Shown here: positions 34,591-47,953 of the stretch, one piece after another
Layout: each line of letters begins with the position of its first letter
Numbering within the stretch: position 1 is the first letter of the stretch
Source of the DNA: Lathyrus oleraceus
Taxonomy: Eukaryota; Streptophyta; Magnoliopsida; Fabales; Fabaceae
Length of the DNA: 64,000 bases
Assembly: GCF_024323335.1 (NCBI RefSeq)
Contig: NC_066579.1
Coordinates: 2,557,001 to 2,621,000 of the forward strand
Direction of reading: 5' to 3'
Notes under the pieces: generated by a model
The model's database searches: none
What the model was told of the DNA's origin: nothing
Seen by the model: the letters and a program-made list of their open reading frames with translations, nothing else
Made by a program: the position numbers and the translations under genes

Positions 34591-36930
34591 AAATTATTTC
34601 ATGACTTAACTTCTACGTGTTAAACAAAGAAAATTAAAAAGAGACATGGAAGGAAGAAAGTACATAGAGAATTATAGTGGTTCGGCAACCGATCTCGATA
34701 TGTCTACTCCACTCTTCAATGTTTTGAAACCATTGGGAACAAATATTCACGTCTTTCACTATTTTCAAGATTTAATATACACGTATTTTGATACAATGAA
34801 CTATCTTTAATCTGGATGCTAATAGACATACTATATTATCCTACACATGAATCCAATGACAATCCCTTATGTTTATGCAGATACTCAATTGCTACACACA
34901 AGATCCTCAATAATCTTGATCCAATAATCATGCTATCCACAATAACATGCTCAAAGATTCCTTTCTATAGTATTCTTCCCTCGATTATGATGAAGAATTG
35001 TCTGAGCGATTTTCATTAGCCTCAATTAATTGGATAATTTCTAACTTCGTTCTGCGACAACATTCACAAGGTTTCACCAAAGTCTTCAATGGAGTAGAAA
35101 GACATTATTCTCTCTTTATGAACAACATAAAATCAAAATCCTTATCCACAAAGCGATTCTTCCGCCTGATACACAAAAATATAACTTCAAAGAAAAACAT
35201 TAGATTCCACAATGTACTTTTATCTACCTCTCATACTTAATATTTATAGTAGAAGGTCCACAATAATCGTTTTTGACACATGTTGAAGATCATGATTAAT
35301 ATTCGAAGAATCTCACACACACAACTAGAATTCATAAGATCCATATTCTAGAAGGTCAATCACAAGATTTCAACAAGAAATTAGGAGTTGGTGTACGAAG
35401 AACAACTCTAAGTTCTCTCAAGCTTTTTGGAAAAAATGGGTTTCAATGTTCTTTGGTGATTGTTCTAAGATTGATAAATTCTATCTCGATTGATCAAATC
35501 CTTTCACTTTCGCTGGGTTTCTTGGTCTTCAACAAGAATACGAGAACACAAGAACACAAGAACACAAGAACAACAATTCATATTCTTGCTTTTGATTCAT
35601 GTTTATATCATTTGAGTTAATCTTGAATTTTTATTTTCATTTTCATGAATCATACCAACTTGGAACCTTTTGAACTTAAAATATGTATTATCTACAAACT
35701 TTAAATATAAAACGATGCATAGTTTTAAGTGCTTAAACCTTATTTAAATATTTTTTGTAGTACTTATGTTTAAGGGCAAACCAAGTCCTATGTTAAGGTA
35801 TATTTGTTATGTGCCTAAAATGATTGATTTTCCATAGAATAACCATGACCCTTATTAACTTAAATTGGTAGAAAATATATGGTCTCTTCTCAATTCTTTT
35901 ATTTTTGTCGATTAAATCATAAAATGTTAATTTGGATGTATTTCCCTTAAATCAGTCCAAAGTTACACTACTTCCAACATCACTATGTAGAAACACAACT
36001 ACCATTTAAAAGATATCATATATTTCACATATTGGAAAAGCAGAAAGAATATGGAGAGCTATCAAGAGTTGAATAAGAGTTGAGAAGTTTAAGGAATCAT
36101 CTTCAACATTAGATATCTTCTCTTTTGATAGGATTATATTTAAGTTAATCATAATCTTGTGTAAACTCTAAATTTGAATTATTTTATATATAGTTTTTTT
36201 TATATATTGATGTTATTATTCTCATTCTTAATGCTTTTGTGACATTAGTTTTCAAAATTGAGTCTTTGATTAGAAAATACTAGAAGTGAATTTTCTATTT
36301 AACGGATCTAGAATAAAATTATATTTAAATGTTAAGTGATAGAAATAAGGTTGAATTTACTGTCACTATATACATCGTATTAAACGAACAAGGAATGAAA
36401 AGTTAATAGATTTACTAGATCTCACATCATTTATATTCAAACTATTAAAACTATATAATTGATTAAGATAATACATTAAAAAGAAGTTAACTAAAATTTA
36501 ATTACAATAAAATTTATTTCGATGTTATTTATTTTACATATTTATACTTAGCATCATCTTAATATATAAATAACAACTTATTTTTTTACTTGAAATAATA
36601 TATTTTGTTGGAAGGCCCTAATATCACACTAGTTCATGAGGATACAATAACTTTGAATACTTAATATATTGATATTCCTACAAGAATATATCATATATTT
36701 TAATATGTTGTGGATTAAAAAAGAAATTTTGATATGCTTGAAATATAGACTCAGAAAACACTTTCAAGTTAAGAAATAAGATGTAAATATTAGTAATATT
36801 CATTGCAACATTATTTCATTTCATTTTCTTTGAAATAGACTACAAAAGTCATAACTGCAAGATTTCTAATATGATAATTCATTCATCACTTTAAGATATA
36901 TTGGATATAATCTTCAAAGAACATGTGGTA
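34591..36930. other. AT-rich unit DNA left of NCR copy 3; empty solo-LTR site
   Basis: Counterpart of 19448-21787; the single TGATA at 35167-35171 is the empty site. No gene recognised. Confidence 0.6.
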
Positions 36931-37183
36931 TCATATGCGACATTGACATATGAAATCAACACATCTCATAGCACATCCCGGACCACACATAAGTATGCGA
37001 CAATCAGAATCAGTAAGACATCCATCAAATGCTGTAATGAAAGATTATTAATTAGTATTGTTAAACAAAGAAATAAAGAAGTAAATTTGAAGGAAAAATT
37101 AACTTACCCTCAACATTATTTACAACTAGAAATGTGAAAAGAAATAGAAACACAATATAATTAAACTTGAAAATTGCAACCAT
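36931..37183 (-). CDS. NCR peptide gene, copy 3, two exons
   Basis: Exon 1 is 37108-37183 and exon 2 is 36931-37031, with the same 76-base intron. Coding exons are identical to copies 1 and 2. Upstream bases match copy 1 where copy 2 has its private changes. The predicted product is the same 58-residue, seven-cysteine secreted peptide. Intact splice sites and frame in all three units argue for a young duplication, retained function, or both. Confidence 0.85.
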
Positions 37184-39580
37184 ATTTTTCTCTTTTTTTG
37201 AATTATGAAATTGAACCAGATCTGGTTACTTTATAATGTGTAAAGCCTTTGTTCTCATAATAAAATTAAAAACAAAACTAAAACTTAGGGAGTTGTAAGA
37301 AACCATTTCCAAAATTAAAATCAATGTTTAATGTCTCTTAAGTAAATCAATATGTTATGTTGCTCCTTAAGCATGTTTAGTAAAGAGGCCATATAAAATA
37401 TTATCAAATCATAAGAGTTCATAATTTTTAACCAACTTTTAATTATCTTTTTAGCTCTACATATTACGAAGGTGAAAAGAAATTGTTGGATCATAGCAAA
37501 TTTATATGTAGAAATGATGCACCAATGTAATGAAAACATATTTATGTACAACTTCAATATATTGTATGATGGGTATTTCTTCATAAATACGTTTAATCAA
37601 AGTGAATTTCTATCCAACTTTTAAATTGCATGATTTATTACCATTTTTCATAAATTACAATTCTATAATTTTTATACAAAATTGTTAGTACAAAAGAGTC
37701 ATTATAATTTGTTGACATCTTAATTATGCTGGCACTAAACAAACCAAAAACAACCATTTTATGATGAAATAAGAAAAATGAAAATTGTTTGTGGGCATTT
37801 ACTAAATATATTTTAGAAATGAAGACAATTTTTTTTACAAAAATGTTTCTAGCGGCCAAGAAGTGTCCACTAATGTCAACATTTTTTTTTTTCAAAATAA
37901 ATATTTTTTACCGCAAAAAGTATAATAATATTAAATAATTAAATAAAATATTTAAAAAATTAGAATATATAATTATATAAATATATTTAAATTAAGTAAA
38001 ATAATATTTGTATTTATTAATATATAAAGTAGATTAATAGAAGAAATAATGAAAAAAAATTTATATGTTAAAAAAATAAGTTAAAAAGATAGAGATTAGG
38101 GAGAGTAAATGAATGTTGAGAAGGAAAAATGATAAATGAATTAAAATTGGAAAACTGATTATTTATTTTATTTTCTAACTAGATAAATACCCGAACTTTT
38201 GCATGGGTTTGCGGTAGATAATGTTATTATGTTACTCTTAATAAATAATATATTTTTCTTTAAAAAGTAAAATTATATATATTGAACCCGTAATTTTTAT
38301 TATGTTTAAATAAAAACTATTTGTCCCATATATATATTTTTAAATTATTGATGAGAAATATGTGTATGTAATTTTGTATATATTAAACAATAATAAATAT
38401 GTGTTCTATATTTTACTTTGATGGATATAGAGTTGCGTGGAGTTTTTAAATTATGCAATTTTGAAGAGAACTTACTCCTTTGATGCTTACATTGTCAATT
38501 GCCTATCTGATTACTTTATTCTCTAGGGGAGAGTAATATGACACTTGATTCCATCAACTCCATGGCTAAGTTTTCTCTAACTTTGTTGACTGTCGGATAT
38601 TCTTAGTCTTTGACTTGATTCTTCCCAAACACTAGAAATTCCTTCCTTTCTCATTGCGTAAATCTGAGTTCAAATGAGTTGCATAACTTCTTAGAGTTCT
38701 CGAGTTCCACCTTAACGTATTCGTAAGTTCACTTAGTTTCATGACTCTACTTCACTCGATTTATGTTTAACGACTGATCATTTTCTGCATTTCACGGTGT
38801 ACCGTCCTACAAATTCGAGTTTATTATTGTGTCATTGATACATTGTCTCCTAAACTATTCCTTGATGTTGTGGTAGAGCCCAACTTTCAGTTTGATCCCA
38901 ACCTATCGGTTCTCACTTGAACCATTATTGATTAATCATGCCTATTCAACTGGCTTATTATCTTCACAAATAATAATGCAATCATTCCATCACTACTTTT
39001 ATTACTAGTTAAGTGAGGAAATTTTAAACCTGGGTCATATGACTATCATATAAATCCTAAGCATTCTTGGTCGATTCTAAACTTGTTTCTCCCCTCGGAG
39101 TTCCCTATTCTAGATTACCTCAAGTTGAATGCTCATAATGTGGAGTTTTCATTGTATAAATATTGAACATACAATACACTTGTTGGTGTAGGCTATAAGA
39201 GTCTATCCTCATAACCTACCACCTGCCTCGCAATCCCATACATATATGGCTTCAAGATTCCTCATGTCTCACTGAAGGGTTAACTAACATATTCATTCTC
39301 TTTGGCTAGAAGTTAGGTTAGTAGTACCTGCTTTCCATACTCACACTCCAGCTGTTACTACCTTCCTTAACTCATCATTGGAGTCATATTTTTTTCCATA
39401 GTCCGTTAATACATCTTTTCCACTAATTTCGACGCATCTTAATCGCATGTTGTGGGTTAGCCTCTTTGCATATTTACCTAAAGATCATTGTAATAGGTCT
39501 GAAGTCCAATTTTAGGTAACTTATCATTATAACCTTACAAAATTCAAATCCAATGTAACTGCTTCACATCTAACTCTCGG
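37184..39580. other. AT-rich unit DNA right of NCR copy 3
   Basis: Counterpart of 6898-9293. From about 38967 and clearly from 39191 it shows unit-3-specific differences. No gene seen. Confidence 0.5.
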
Positions 39581-40250
39581 TGTAACACCTCGAAATTTGA
39601 TTAATTTATTTAATCAAATTATTTATGTTTTTATTTAATTAATTAGTATGTGATGTGCTTTTAATTAAAAACATATATTGAGTTCTATGTGCATGTGGTG
39701 TATGGTGGGGTGTAAGTAAAATAAATAAGAAAATAGGTTTTTGGATGGAAAATATAAATTTACAGGAAATAAGAGAAGTGGTGAACATTTTAAAAAGAGT
39801 TGAGCCTTAGTGTAATTAACAAAAGAGTAAATAAAGTTTTTAGAGATAAAAAAGGGTTAGCGTGACTTTTGAGGAGCCAGTACATACAATTGAAGTTGTG
39901 AGAGAAAATGAGGCTAGGGCTTGAAGAGGGAATAATATCAACCATTGATCTCAATCAATTCAGAAATTTTGCAAGGAATTTGAGGTAAGGGAGGAGAAAT
40001 GACTTATATATGAGGCTTTAGCATGAAATGGTAGAGAAGAGAGACCCTTACTCTCATTAGGGATTGTGTAAATTCTGTTTTGTTATGTTGTTATTTTTGT
40101 ATGATTTTTATGTTCTATTGAGTGATCTGTGTTCATTCTTGTATTTTGATTTGATACCTATGTTGATGCCTTTAATAAGGCAATGTTAGTATGATAATCC
40201 CGTTGATGCCTTTTGATAAGGAAATGCTAATGTGATTTCTAGCTCTACCA
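39581..40250 (+). mobile_element. Truncated LTR-like sequence, unit 3 copy with internal deletion
   Basis: Counterpart of 9294-10035, starting TGTAACACCTCG. It lacks roughly 70-90 bases at about 39715 relative to unit 1; the missing part contains the AATTAATTAATT-rich stretch, so slippage or repeat-mediated deletion is likely. Confidence 0.4.
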
Positions 40251-40609
40251 AGGAGTTTTGAAAATTGGAACAATCACATTCACGTCATCATCCAAATTTC
40301 TAGCTTGGTGGATATGAATCATACCTTCATCCATTAAGATTTGAACATCCCTTTTCACAATCACGCATGTACGTGGATTGACACTACAAATGATACGACT
40401 GTCATGATCATGCTCGCATTCACTGATCTGACACAAAGTCTTGTGAAGCTCTACCAAGGATCTTCAGATATGTCGAACATCACAAACTCTGTATTCACCG
40501 GGACAACCATCCACCATATTTACAGAGGAGGTACCATGAGAGGGTAACAAATTGGCTTTAACATTTGGCGCACGGTCCTTAAAAGTACCATCCCACTTCT
40601 TACCAACCT
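40245..40609 (-). pseudogene. Ogre post-gag linker, unit 3 copy
   Basis: Counterpart of 10030-10394 with two residue changes in the 70-residue frame; same truncation after FKTP. Confidence 0.7.
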
Positions 40610-42081
40610 TTAGAACTCGTATTTCAATGGATAATAGTTCTCAATATCATGGCCTGATGCCCCTTGATGATAGACACAATGCTGACCAGGCTTATACCAC
40701 GACGACATAGGTTCAAGCATAAGTGAAAGACTTCTTGGCTGAACTAGATTCTTGACAATTAGAGACAAATATAATTCGGCATAGGACATCAGAATAGGGT
40801 CAAACGTGACATTCTTCCTCTCATAGTTGTTGTGCTTATTATTGTTGTGATTGTTATTATGATGATTGTTCTTATGAGTATGTTGTTGTTGTTGTTGAGG
40901 TTGGATTGTTGATGATTGAACGTCATAATTATTGGCAAACACAGGAACAACAGAAGACACTCGATGATCATGCTGATGAGATTTGGAACTCTTCTTCACA
41001 TAAGGATTCCTTTTCCTCTCCACAGTCACTGAATTAGTTTCTCCATCCTTCTTTTTCGAGAAACCACTCCCATACTTCTTATTGGTTGATGCTTCTTCTC
41101 TAGACAATCTGCCCTCACAGACACCTTCCTCTAGACGCATCCCCATGTTCACCATCTCGGTGAAATCATTGAGAGCACTAGCAATCATACACTCATAGTA
41201 AAATGAACTCAAAGTCTTGAGAAATATCTTTGTCATTTCTTTTTCTTCCAACAAAGGACTGATCTGAGCAGCTAGCTCTCTCATCTCTGCGTATATTCTT
41301 TAAATGTCTCTTTGTCTCTCTGAGACATAGACCGAAGTTGGTCATGATCATGCACCATATCCAAATTGTATTTATACTGCTTAATAAAGGCCTCACCTAA
41401 GCCATTGAAAGTAGGAATGCTACCATTGTCCAGATCCATGTACCAACGAAGAGCGGCACCGATCAAGCTATCTTGGAAATAATGAATGAGCAACTGGTCG
41501 TTGTCTGTTTGGGTTGACATCTCACGAGCATACATCACAAGATGACTTATAGGACAAGTGTTCCCTTTGTATTTCTCAAAGTCAGGGACCTTGAACTTAA
41601 TAGGGATCTTCACATTAGGCACCAAGCAGAGCTCAGAAGCGCTCTTCCCAAACAAATCTTTTCCCCTCAGTTCTTGAAACTGATCCTTCATTTCATCCAT
41701 CTTTTCATACATATTTGGGCCTTTAGACGGCTCATCATGGTACATAGTCTCTTAAACACGAGGCATGACATGCATAACAAGAGGATGAGTAGACATGATC
41801 TGGCGAGATGCCGACATAAGAGCAATGGTAGGAGCATAACCCTTAGGAACATGGTTTTGAGGCATTCCCCAAGGGAATCCAGTAGGCATAGAGTGCGCAG
41901 GCTGGTTGACTAAAGCCACAAACACGAGCGTTGAGGTAGTCTTGGAGATAACTGTCCGTTGTTGCAGAGTTGTAGGAGTCAGAGCCGCTTGACTCTGAGC
42001 TGTGATGATAGACTCCTTAAAAGTAGTACGTCTAGCAATCTCTTTTTTACGCTCACAGTTTTCTTTCTCCAATTGATCCAT
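40610..42081 (-). pseudogene. Ogre-type gag, unit 3 copy, further damaged
   Basis: Shares the stop before MYHDEP. In addition it has lost 21 bases in frame (KKEMKTL missing after QFQEL, near 41667) and one base at about 41282, which splits the gag core into 41281-41745 and 40610-41284 frames. It shares several residues with unit 4 (for example MIASALND, RKRNPYVKK). Confidence 0.85.
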
Positions 42082-42401
42082 CTTGCATTGATGATTAACA
42101 CGGGTGTTGTACTAATTCATCAGCTTAACTGATACAAAGATGAAGATCATGAGACACCTAACCGAAGGGCTAGAATGCAAGAAACCTGCGATGCAAATGA
42201 TGAATGAATGCACATTTTTGATTTTATTATTTTCAAGTAACATACAAAGTCTTATTTGTAAATATTTCAACAATAATAATCAATAATAACAATTTGAATT
42301 GACCATAAAGTCTCATTTTTATTCATAATATTTGGAAGGATTACACTGAGTATAATTTCAGAAACCAAAATACAAATACAAGAGAAAAGGAAAATAGCAT
42401 T

Positions 42402-43907
42402 CTAAGGATCCCTAACAACTATATCAGATGAACTGGCTATGGGCATGTACTTCCTTCGAATGTGTCTGATCTCGGACTCGTAGGCGGTCTTCATATGAGC
42501 TTTCTCGGTGACGAGCTGATCGACGATCTTCTTCCAAGCACCAGAAAACTGAGGGATACTAGAGGAAAATAAATCATCTGGCCTTCTCTCTCTCTCTTAA
42601 CTGCACGACCTTCGAGGATCTCAATGAGTGCATCCTTGTCTTTCATCTCAAGTTGTAACTCCACTTGCTTTCGATTCAAAACATGGAACCGTTCTTCCCA
42701 AAGGCCCTTCTCTTGATTCATCTTAGCTAGTGCATCTTCCAACTCCTCTACGTCTTGGTTAGGGAGAGTTGATGGATCAACCACAACCATAGACATAGGT
42801 CTTTCATAAGCATACGACATCTTAAGCTCTAAGGCTGTCTTCTTCACCCAACAAGTGTAAGGTTCCAAAGCTACGCAATTGCACGGCCCAAGCTCGGCTC
42901 TTCCCCTCCTATGGACACTATGCCAAGCACGCACCATCCTACCCTTCATGTTTTGGGGATCTTTACCCTCTTGATAGAATAGACCTTCTAACTGAACATT
43001 ATTAGGTTTATCCTTAAAGGGGAATCCAAGTTGACGGCGAGCCATAGCAGGATTGTAATTGATTCCTCCTTGTGTACCAATGAGAGACACGTTAGAGAAT
43101 TCACCACAATTATCAATAATCTTTAAGCCATCGTTTACATAATTATACCAAGTAATATCATCATTACTGAGAGACATAAGTCTCTGGGACCACCGTAGAC
43201 ATTGCTTGTTCTCTAAGAAGACTGGTATCTGAGGTAAGTGCGAAATAAACCACTTGTACAGAAGAGGTACGCAACACACAATGGTTCCACTACCCTTAGA
43301 ATTCCTTATATGTGGAGAGAAGTACATGTCACCCAACAAAGTTGGAACATGATTCCCAATCAAGAAGATTCTAATGGCATTAACATCAACAAAGTTGTCA
43401 ATGTTAGGGAACAATGCTAGACCATAGATAAACAATAAGAAGATAGCCTCAAAGGTGTCCATACTACCAACTTGAGCAAAGAGGTAGCTCTTCCAATCAG
43501 AAACTCAGAAGTCAGACCTCGGATACCTCCTTTCTTCTTCATACTTGCATCAATCTCATACTTCTTCAAATGAAGAGCATCGGCTATGACTTGAGATTTT
43601 AGAATCTCCTATAATCCACTAAAAGTCATCCTATCAGATACGGGTATACCCAAGAGATAGACATACTCCTCTAACATAGGCATAAGCTGATAATCAGGAA
43701 AGGTGAAGCATCGGTAGAGAGGATCATAGAACTGAACCAACACACTCAAGAATCCTTCAACAACCTCGGTACACAACACATACAAAAGCTTCCCATGATG
43801 TTCTTTAAAATCCAAGGGTCAACTACAAATGATGCTAGCTTCCTTAACTCTTTCAAATCTGGACATCTGAAACCGTATTTCTTAGTGTTCCTTCGTCCAT
43901 AATCCAT
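42402..43907 (-). pseudogene. Ogre ORF1, unit 3 copy, broken
   Basis: Keeps CGA at 43519-43521 where units 1 and 2 have TGA. It carries the CT-run shift, a one-base deletion at about 43817 near the start and another at about 43480. The longest frame is 42491-43462 (323 residues). Confidence 0.8.
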
Positions 43908-44363
43908 GGTCTCAAAATATTTACAAACACGACGTTAGTTCCTTTAAATTTATTTTTGTGATGAATGTTATGATGTGCATGTATGCATAAATGCAACAAT
44001 CATACACAAGGGATCACACACAAGTCAAACACAAACAAAGGTCAAGGGATGAATCAAGTCATCGCCATCAATAATCCATTTTGGTGGATTAGGATTTTCA
44101 CCCCATCAACACCCAAGATCCATTTATATTGATGGTAACTGATCGAATCAACCAAGAATCAATGGGTTTGTTGTGAGTCACGAGTATGGAGTCGGGTTAA
44201 AAACCATCCCAAAGGAGTGTACTAAGGATAAAAACATGTAGAGCATGTTCGAAAAAGTTCCCAGAGTCATGATCCCATCATTCGGATACTATAGGTTTAG
44301 ATGACTGACTCATCAACCCATAGTATTCTCAAGAGAAACTCGTTTGAGTGTAGTATCGCGTAA
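43908..44363 (-). other. Ogre leader remnant, unit 3 copy
   Basis: Counterpart of 13718-14173; same fusion to Athila sequence at 44363/44364. Confidence 0.7.
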
Positions 44364-46344
44364 ACGAACCTAATTCTGAATTGGGCGAAATGTCATTTCA
44401 TGGTGCGCGGGGGGATAGTTTTGGGGCACAAAATTTCGTATAAAGGAATTCAAGTGGACCAAGCGAAAATGGAAGTGATCTCTAAACTCCCACCCCCTGT
44501 GAATGAGAAGGGTATCAGGAATTTCTTAGGAAACACAGGTTTTTACCGTTGGTTTATAAGAGATTTCTCAAAAATTGTTAAACCGCTAACCACTATGTTG
44601 GTTAAAGATAAGGTGTTTCTGTTCAACAAAGAATGCACCATGGCATTTGAGACATTGAAAAGCAAGTGGATTTATGCACCTATTATTATTGCCCCAGAAT
44701 GGTCTCTACCATTTAAGATCATGTGTGATGCTAGTGAGTGTATTGCGGTAGGGGCAGTTTTAGGACAACGAAGAGAGAAGTTGTTACATGTCATCTACTA
44801 TGCGAGTCATGTGTTAAACCTAGCACATATGAACTACGCAACCACGGAAAAAGAATTGTTGGTCGTGGTTTACGGCGTTTAACAAGTTCAGGCAGTATCT
44901 GTTGGGATCAAAGGTTTAGTGTATACGTATCATGCCGCTTTGAAATATTTGTTTGCTAAGCAAGACTCTAAGCCGAGACTCCTCAGGTGGATCTTACACC
45001 TACAAGAATTTGATGTTGATATCCGAGACAAAAGAGGGTGTGAAATACAGTGGCAGACCATTTATCCCGCATGTCACCTATTGAGAAATAAGAAAAGAGA
45101 CTGATAAAGGATGAATTCTTCGCTGTGACCACATACTAGCTGTCATTAATATCCCGTGGTTCGCGGACTACGCGAATTATTTGGTGGGGGTGTAATCCCC
45201 AACGATTTTGATTCTAACAAAAAGAAAAAGTTTGTTCATGATTGCAGGTTCTACTTGTGGGATGACCCATTCCTTTACAAAAGAGGAGTGGATGGGCTGA
45301 TCAGAAGATGTATCCCGGAGGAGGAGCAAAGGGATGTACTTAGAGCTTGTCATGATTCAGAATACGGAGGACATTTCAGTGGAGACCAAACAACACCAAA
45401 GTTCTTTAATCAGGTCTATATTGGCCTACTCATTCAAAGATGCCTAGGACATAGTCAAAGAATGTGACAGATGTCAAAGAACAGGAATATTTCAAAGAGA
45501 AATCAAATGCCGCAAAATGCTATGCTGGAGGTTGAATTGTTTGATGTCTGGGAATAGACTTAAGTGGGACCATTCCCACTATTCTGTGGAAAAAGTTATA
45601 TCTTGATAGCAGTTGACTATGTATCCACGTGGGTAGAAGCTGTAGCATTACCCTCCAATGATGCTAAGTGGTGGTGACATTTTTGAAAAACAATATCTTT
45701 TCTAGATTTGGAGTGCAAGATCACTTATCAGTCATGGAGGCACCCCACTTTTTGAACAAATTAATGGAAAACCTGCTGAGAAGTATAATGTTAAACACAA
45801 GATCGTCACTCTGTGTCACCCTCAAACGAATGGCCAGGTCGAAGTATCCAATAGGCAGATTAAGCAAATATTGGAAAAGACTGTGTGCGCATCTAGGAAG
45901 GATTGGCACTAAAGTTAGAAGATGCACTATGGGCATACAGAAACAACCTTCAAAACACCCATAGGGATGTCCCCATATCAGTTGTTTTATAGTAAGCTTG
46001 TCACTTGCCATTAGAGTTTGAGCACAAAGCATTTTGGGCATCCAAATTCTTGAATTATGACCTGGTTAAAGTAGGTGAGTCCCGCATCCTTCAGCTCTAT
46101 GAGTTAGAGGAATTTCGTAATCAAGCGTATGAAAATGCTAAGATGTACAAAGAACACGGATAAATAAATGGCACGACCAGAATCTGCAGAGAAAAGAGTT
46201 TGTCGAGGGACAGTTAGTGCTCTTGTTCAACTCCAGACTAAAGCTTTTCCAGGAAAGTTGAAATCTAGCTGAATGGACAACGGTGAAGCACTACTATCAG
46301 GGACAGGAAAAGGTCTGATTGAGAATGTTCGTCTCCAAGGATGA
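44364..46344 (+). pseudogene. Athila pol 3' part, unit 3 copy, heavily frameshifted
   Basis: Same gene fragment as unit 1. It keeps the Gln codon (LHLQEFD) where units 1 and 2 have a stop. From about 44730 on it has many single-base insertions and deletions, often in short homopolymers, so no frame longer than about 160 residues remains. The integrase Asp-to-His and RNase H Asp-to-Tyr changes are shared. Confidence 0.8.
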
Positions 46345-47082
46345 GGTGACGACTGTCGAGCCATGCGACGTTAAACGCAACGCTTCGTGGAGGGGAACCC
46401 ACGCGTTTATCTAACTATTTTCATGTTGGTATGTCTACAGGTTCACTCGTAGGTTCGCGGTTGCATCGCGCAGTTCAGAAGAGAAGGTTGATTAAGATGG
46501 TCGGACACCGAAAGAACAGTGAAAAATCTGAAAATAGAAAGGAAAAAAAGTCGGAAAATTTGGAAAAAACAGGGCCCTAACACGGGCGCCCGTGTCAGGA
46601 AAGGAATCAAAATCACTTTTTTTACAGTAGGTTGACATGGCCGCCTGTGTCAGCTGACACGGCCCGTTTCATCCCTACTGAGCCACGTCTCCAATTACAG
46701 TGGCTTGACAAGGCCGCCCGTGTCAGCTGACACGTCCCGTGTCAGGCCCAACGACCATATTTTTCAATTTTTTTTTGTTTTTTGGGCCCAACCGAAATTT
46801 TCAACAACTTAAACACATTTTATCCATTATCTACCAATAAATTCTATTTTTTTCTTACTCTCTCTCTTTCATACCTCATTATCTTCTCCTTCCTCACACT
46901 TTCTCCACATTCCTTAATTACCTAACTCACTTAAAGCTCCAAGCTTTACCGCCATTTCCAGTCCAATGTGTCGACACCCTTCACGAAAGTTGTATTACTC
47001 GCCACCCTCTACAAAGCTATGGTAATCTTTTTCCGTTTTCCTTAAATTTTTTGGGTGATGATTTGTATTTCAAGAAACAAAA
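46345..47082 (+). other. Athila pol/env spacer, unit 3 copy
   Basis: Counterpart of 16162-16906 with scattered indels; the GC-rich palindrome block is present at about 46580-46745. No gene. Confidence 0.6.
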
Positions 47083-47596
47083 ATGCCGCCAAAAAGAATC
47101 TCCAAAGGGAAGCAAGCAGACGCGGAATCATCCAGTCCAAGGAAACGGACAATCCGTCATCCAAATTCACATGACATAATTTTTGATACACCCGAAGCAT
47201 GAACGGAGGTACGCATTCTCATGTCAAACGGAAAATCACTCCGACCAGGTACCTTTGCTCCGATACTCCTTTTCAATTAGGCATGTCTGAAGAACTGGAT
47301 AGGATGTTTCATGTGCTTGGAATGCTGGAGTTTGTCCATTGTGAAGCGGCAACCTTTGAGCGCATCACATTAGAATTTCTGAGCACATTGAGTTCAAGCT
47401 CAAAAAGGGTTGGAAGGGTACAACTATGTACTTGGAGGAACAATGTCTTTCAGGTTGTACAATGTCGACCATGAGTTACGGTGGAGGCAGTTGGGCAAAA
47501 TTCTTCGCCTACCCCTTTATGTCCCCGAAGCCGTCCAGACATCTTTGATGCTAAGACGTTCTGGTTGGCCATTACGAGACGCTCCGACTATGTCGC
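47083..47596 (+). pseudogene. Athila ORF1-family / env-like frame, unit 3 copy, truncated
   Basis: Starts with MPPKRISKGKQ but is frameshifted repeatedly (short frames 47199-47474 and 47410-47667). It ends at the junction with the second Ogre element; the last 60% of the frame is missing. Confidence 0.75.
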
Positions 47597-47953
47597 ATCA
47601 ATCAAATTTATCTGGTCGAGTCGAGTCTGAATCCATTCATCCTCGTCTAAACCTGCCTCTTTCATGATTCTTAGAGAGGGAATCTGAACTTCCACTGGTA
47701 ACACGGCTTCCATTCCGTAGACCAAAGAGAAAGGAGTTGCCCCTGTCAAAGTGCGCACTGAAGTGCGATAACCATGAAGAGCAAAGGGTAACATCTCATG
47801 CCAGTCTTTGTATGTTTATGTCATCTTTTGTATGATCTTCTTAATATTCTTATTAGCAGCCTCCACGGTGCCATTCATCTTTGGCCGGTACAAAGAAGAG
47901 TTATGGTGTTTTATTTTGAACTGCGTGCAGAGTTCAGCAATCATCTTGTTGTT
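47597..47953 (-). pseudogene. Ogre integrase core fragment
   Basis: The minus frame 47588-47794 and the sequence upstream of it give the end of a gypsy integrase (YRPKMNGTVEAANKNIKK with the catalytic Glu, then HGYRTSVRTLTGATPFSLVYG). A stop precedes TYKDWHEM. The N-terminal zinc region and first catalytic Asp are absent: at about 47946-47953 the sequence jumps from RNase H to integrase. The C-terminus is cut at the junction with unit 3. Confidence 0.8.

Larger units (their letters stand above)
34268..47596. repeat. Tandem composite segment, unit 3 (truncated)
   Basis: The left part is almost identical to unit 2. From about 39191 it becomes a distinctly diverged version that shares many variants with unit 4. 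It stops inside the env-like frame at about 47596, where it is joined to integrase sequence of the second Ogre element. About 1.7 kb of the unit's right end is missing. Confidence 0.92.
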
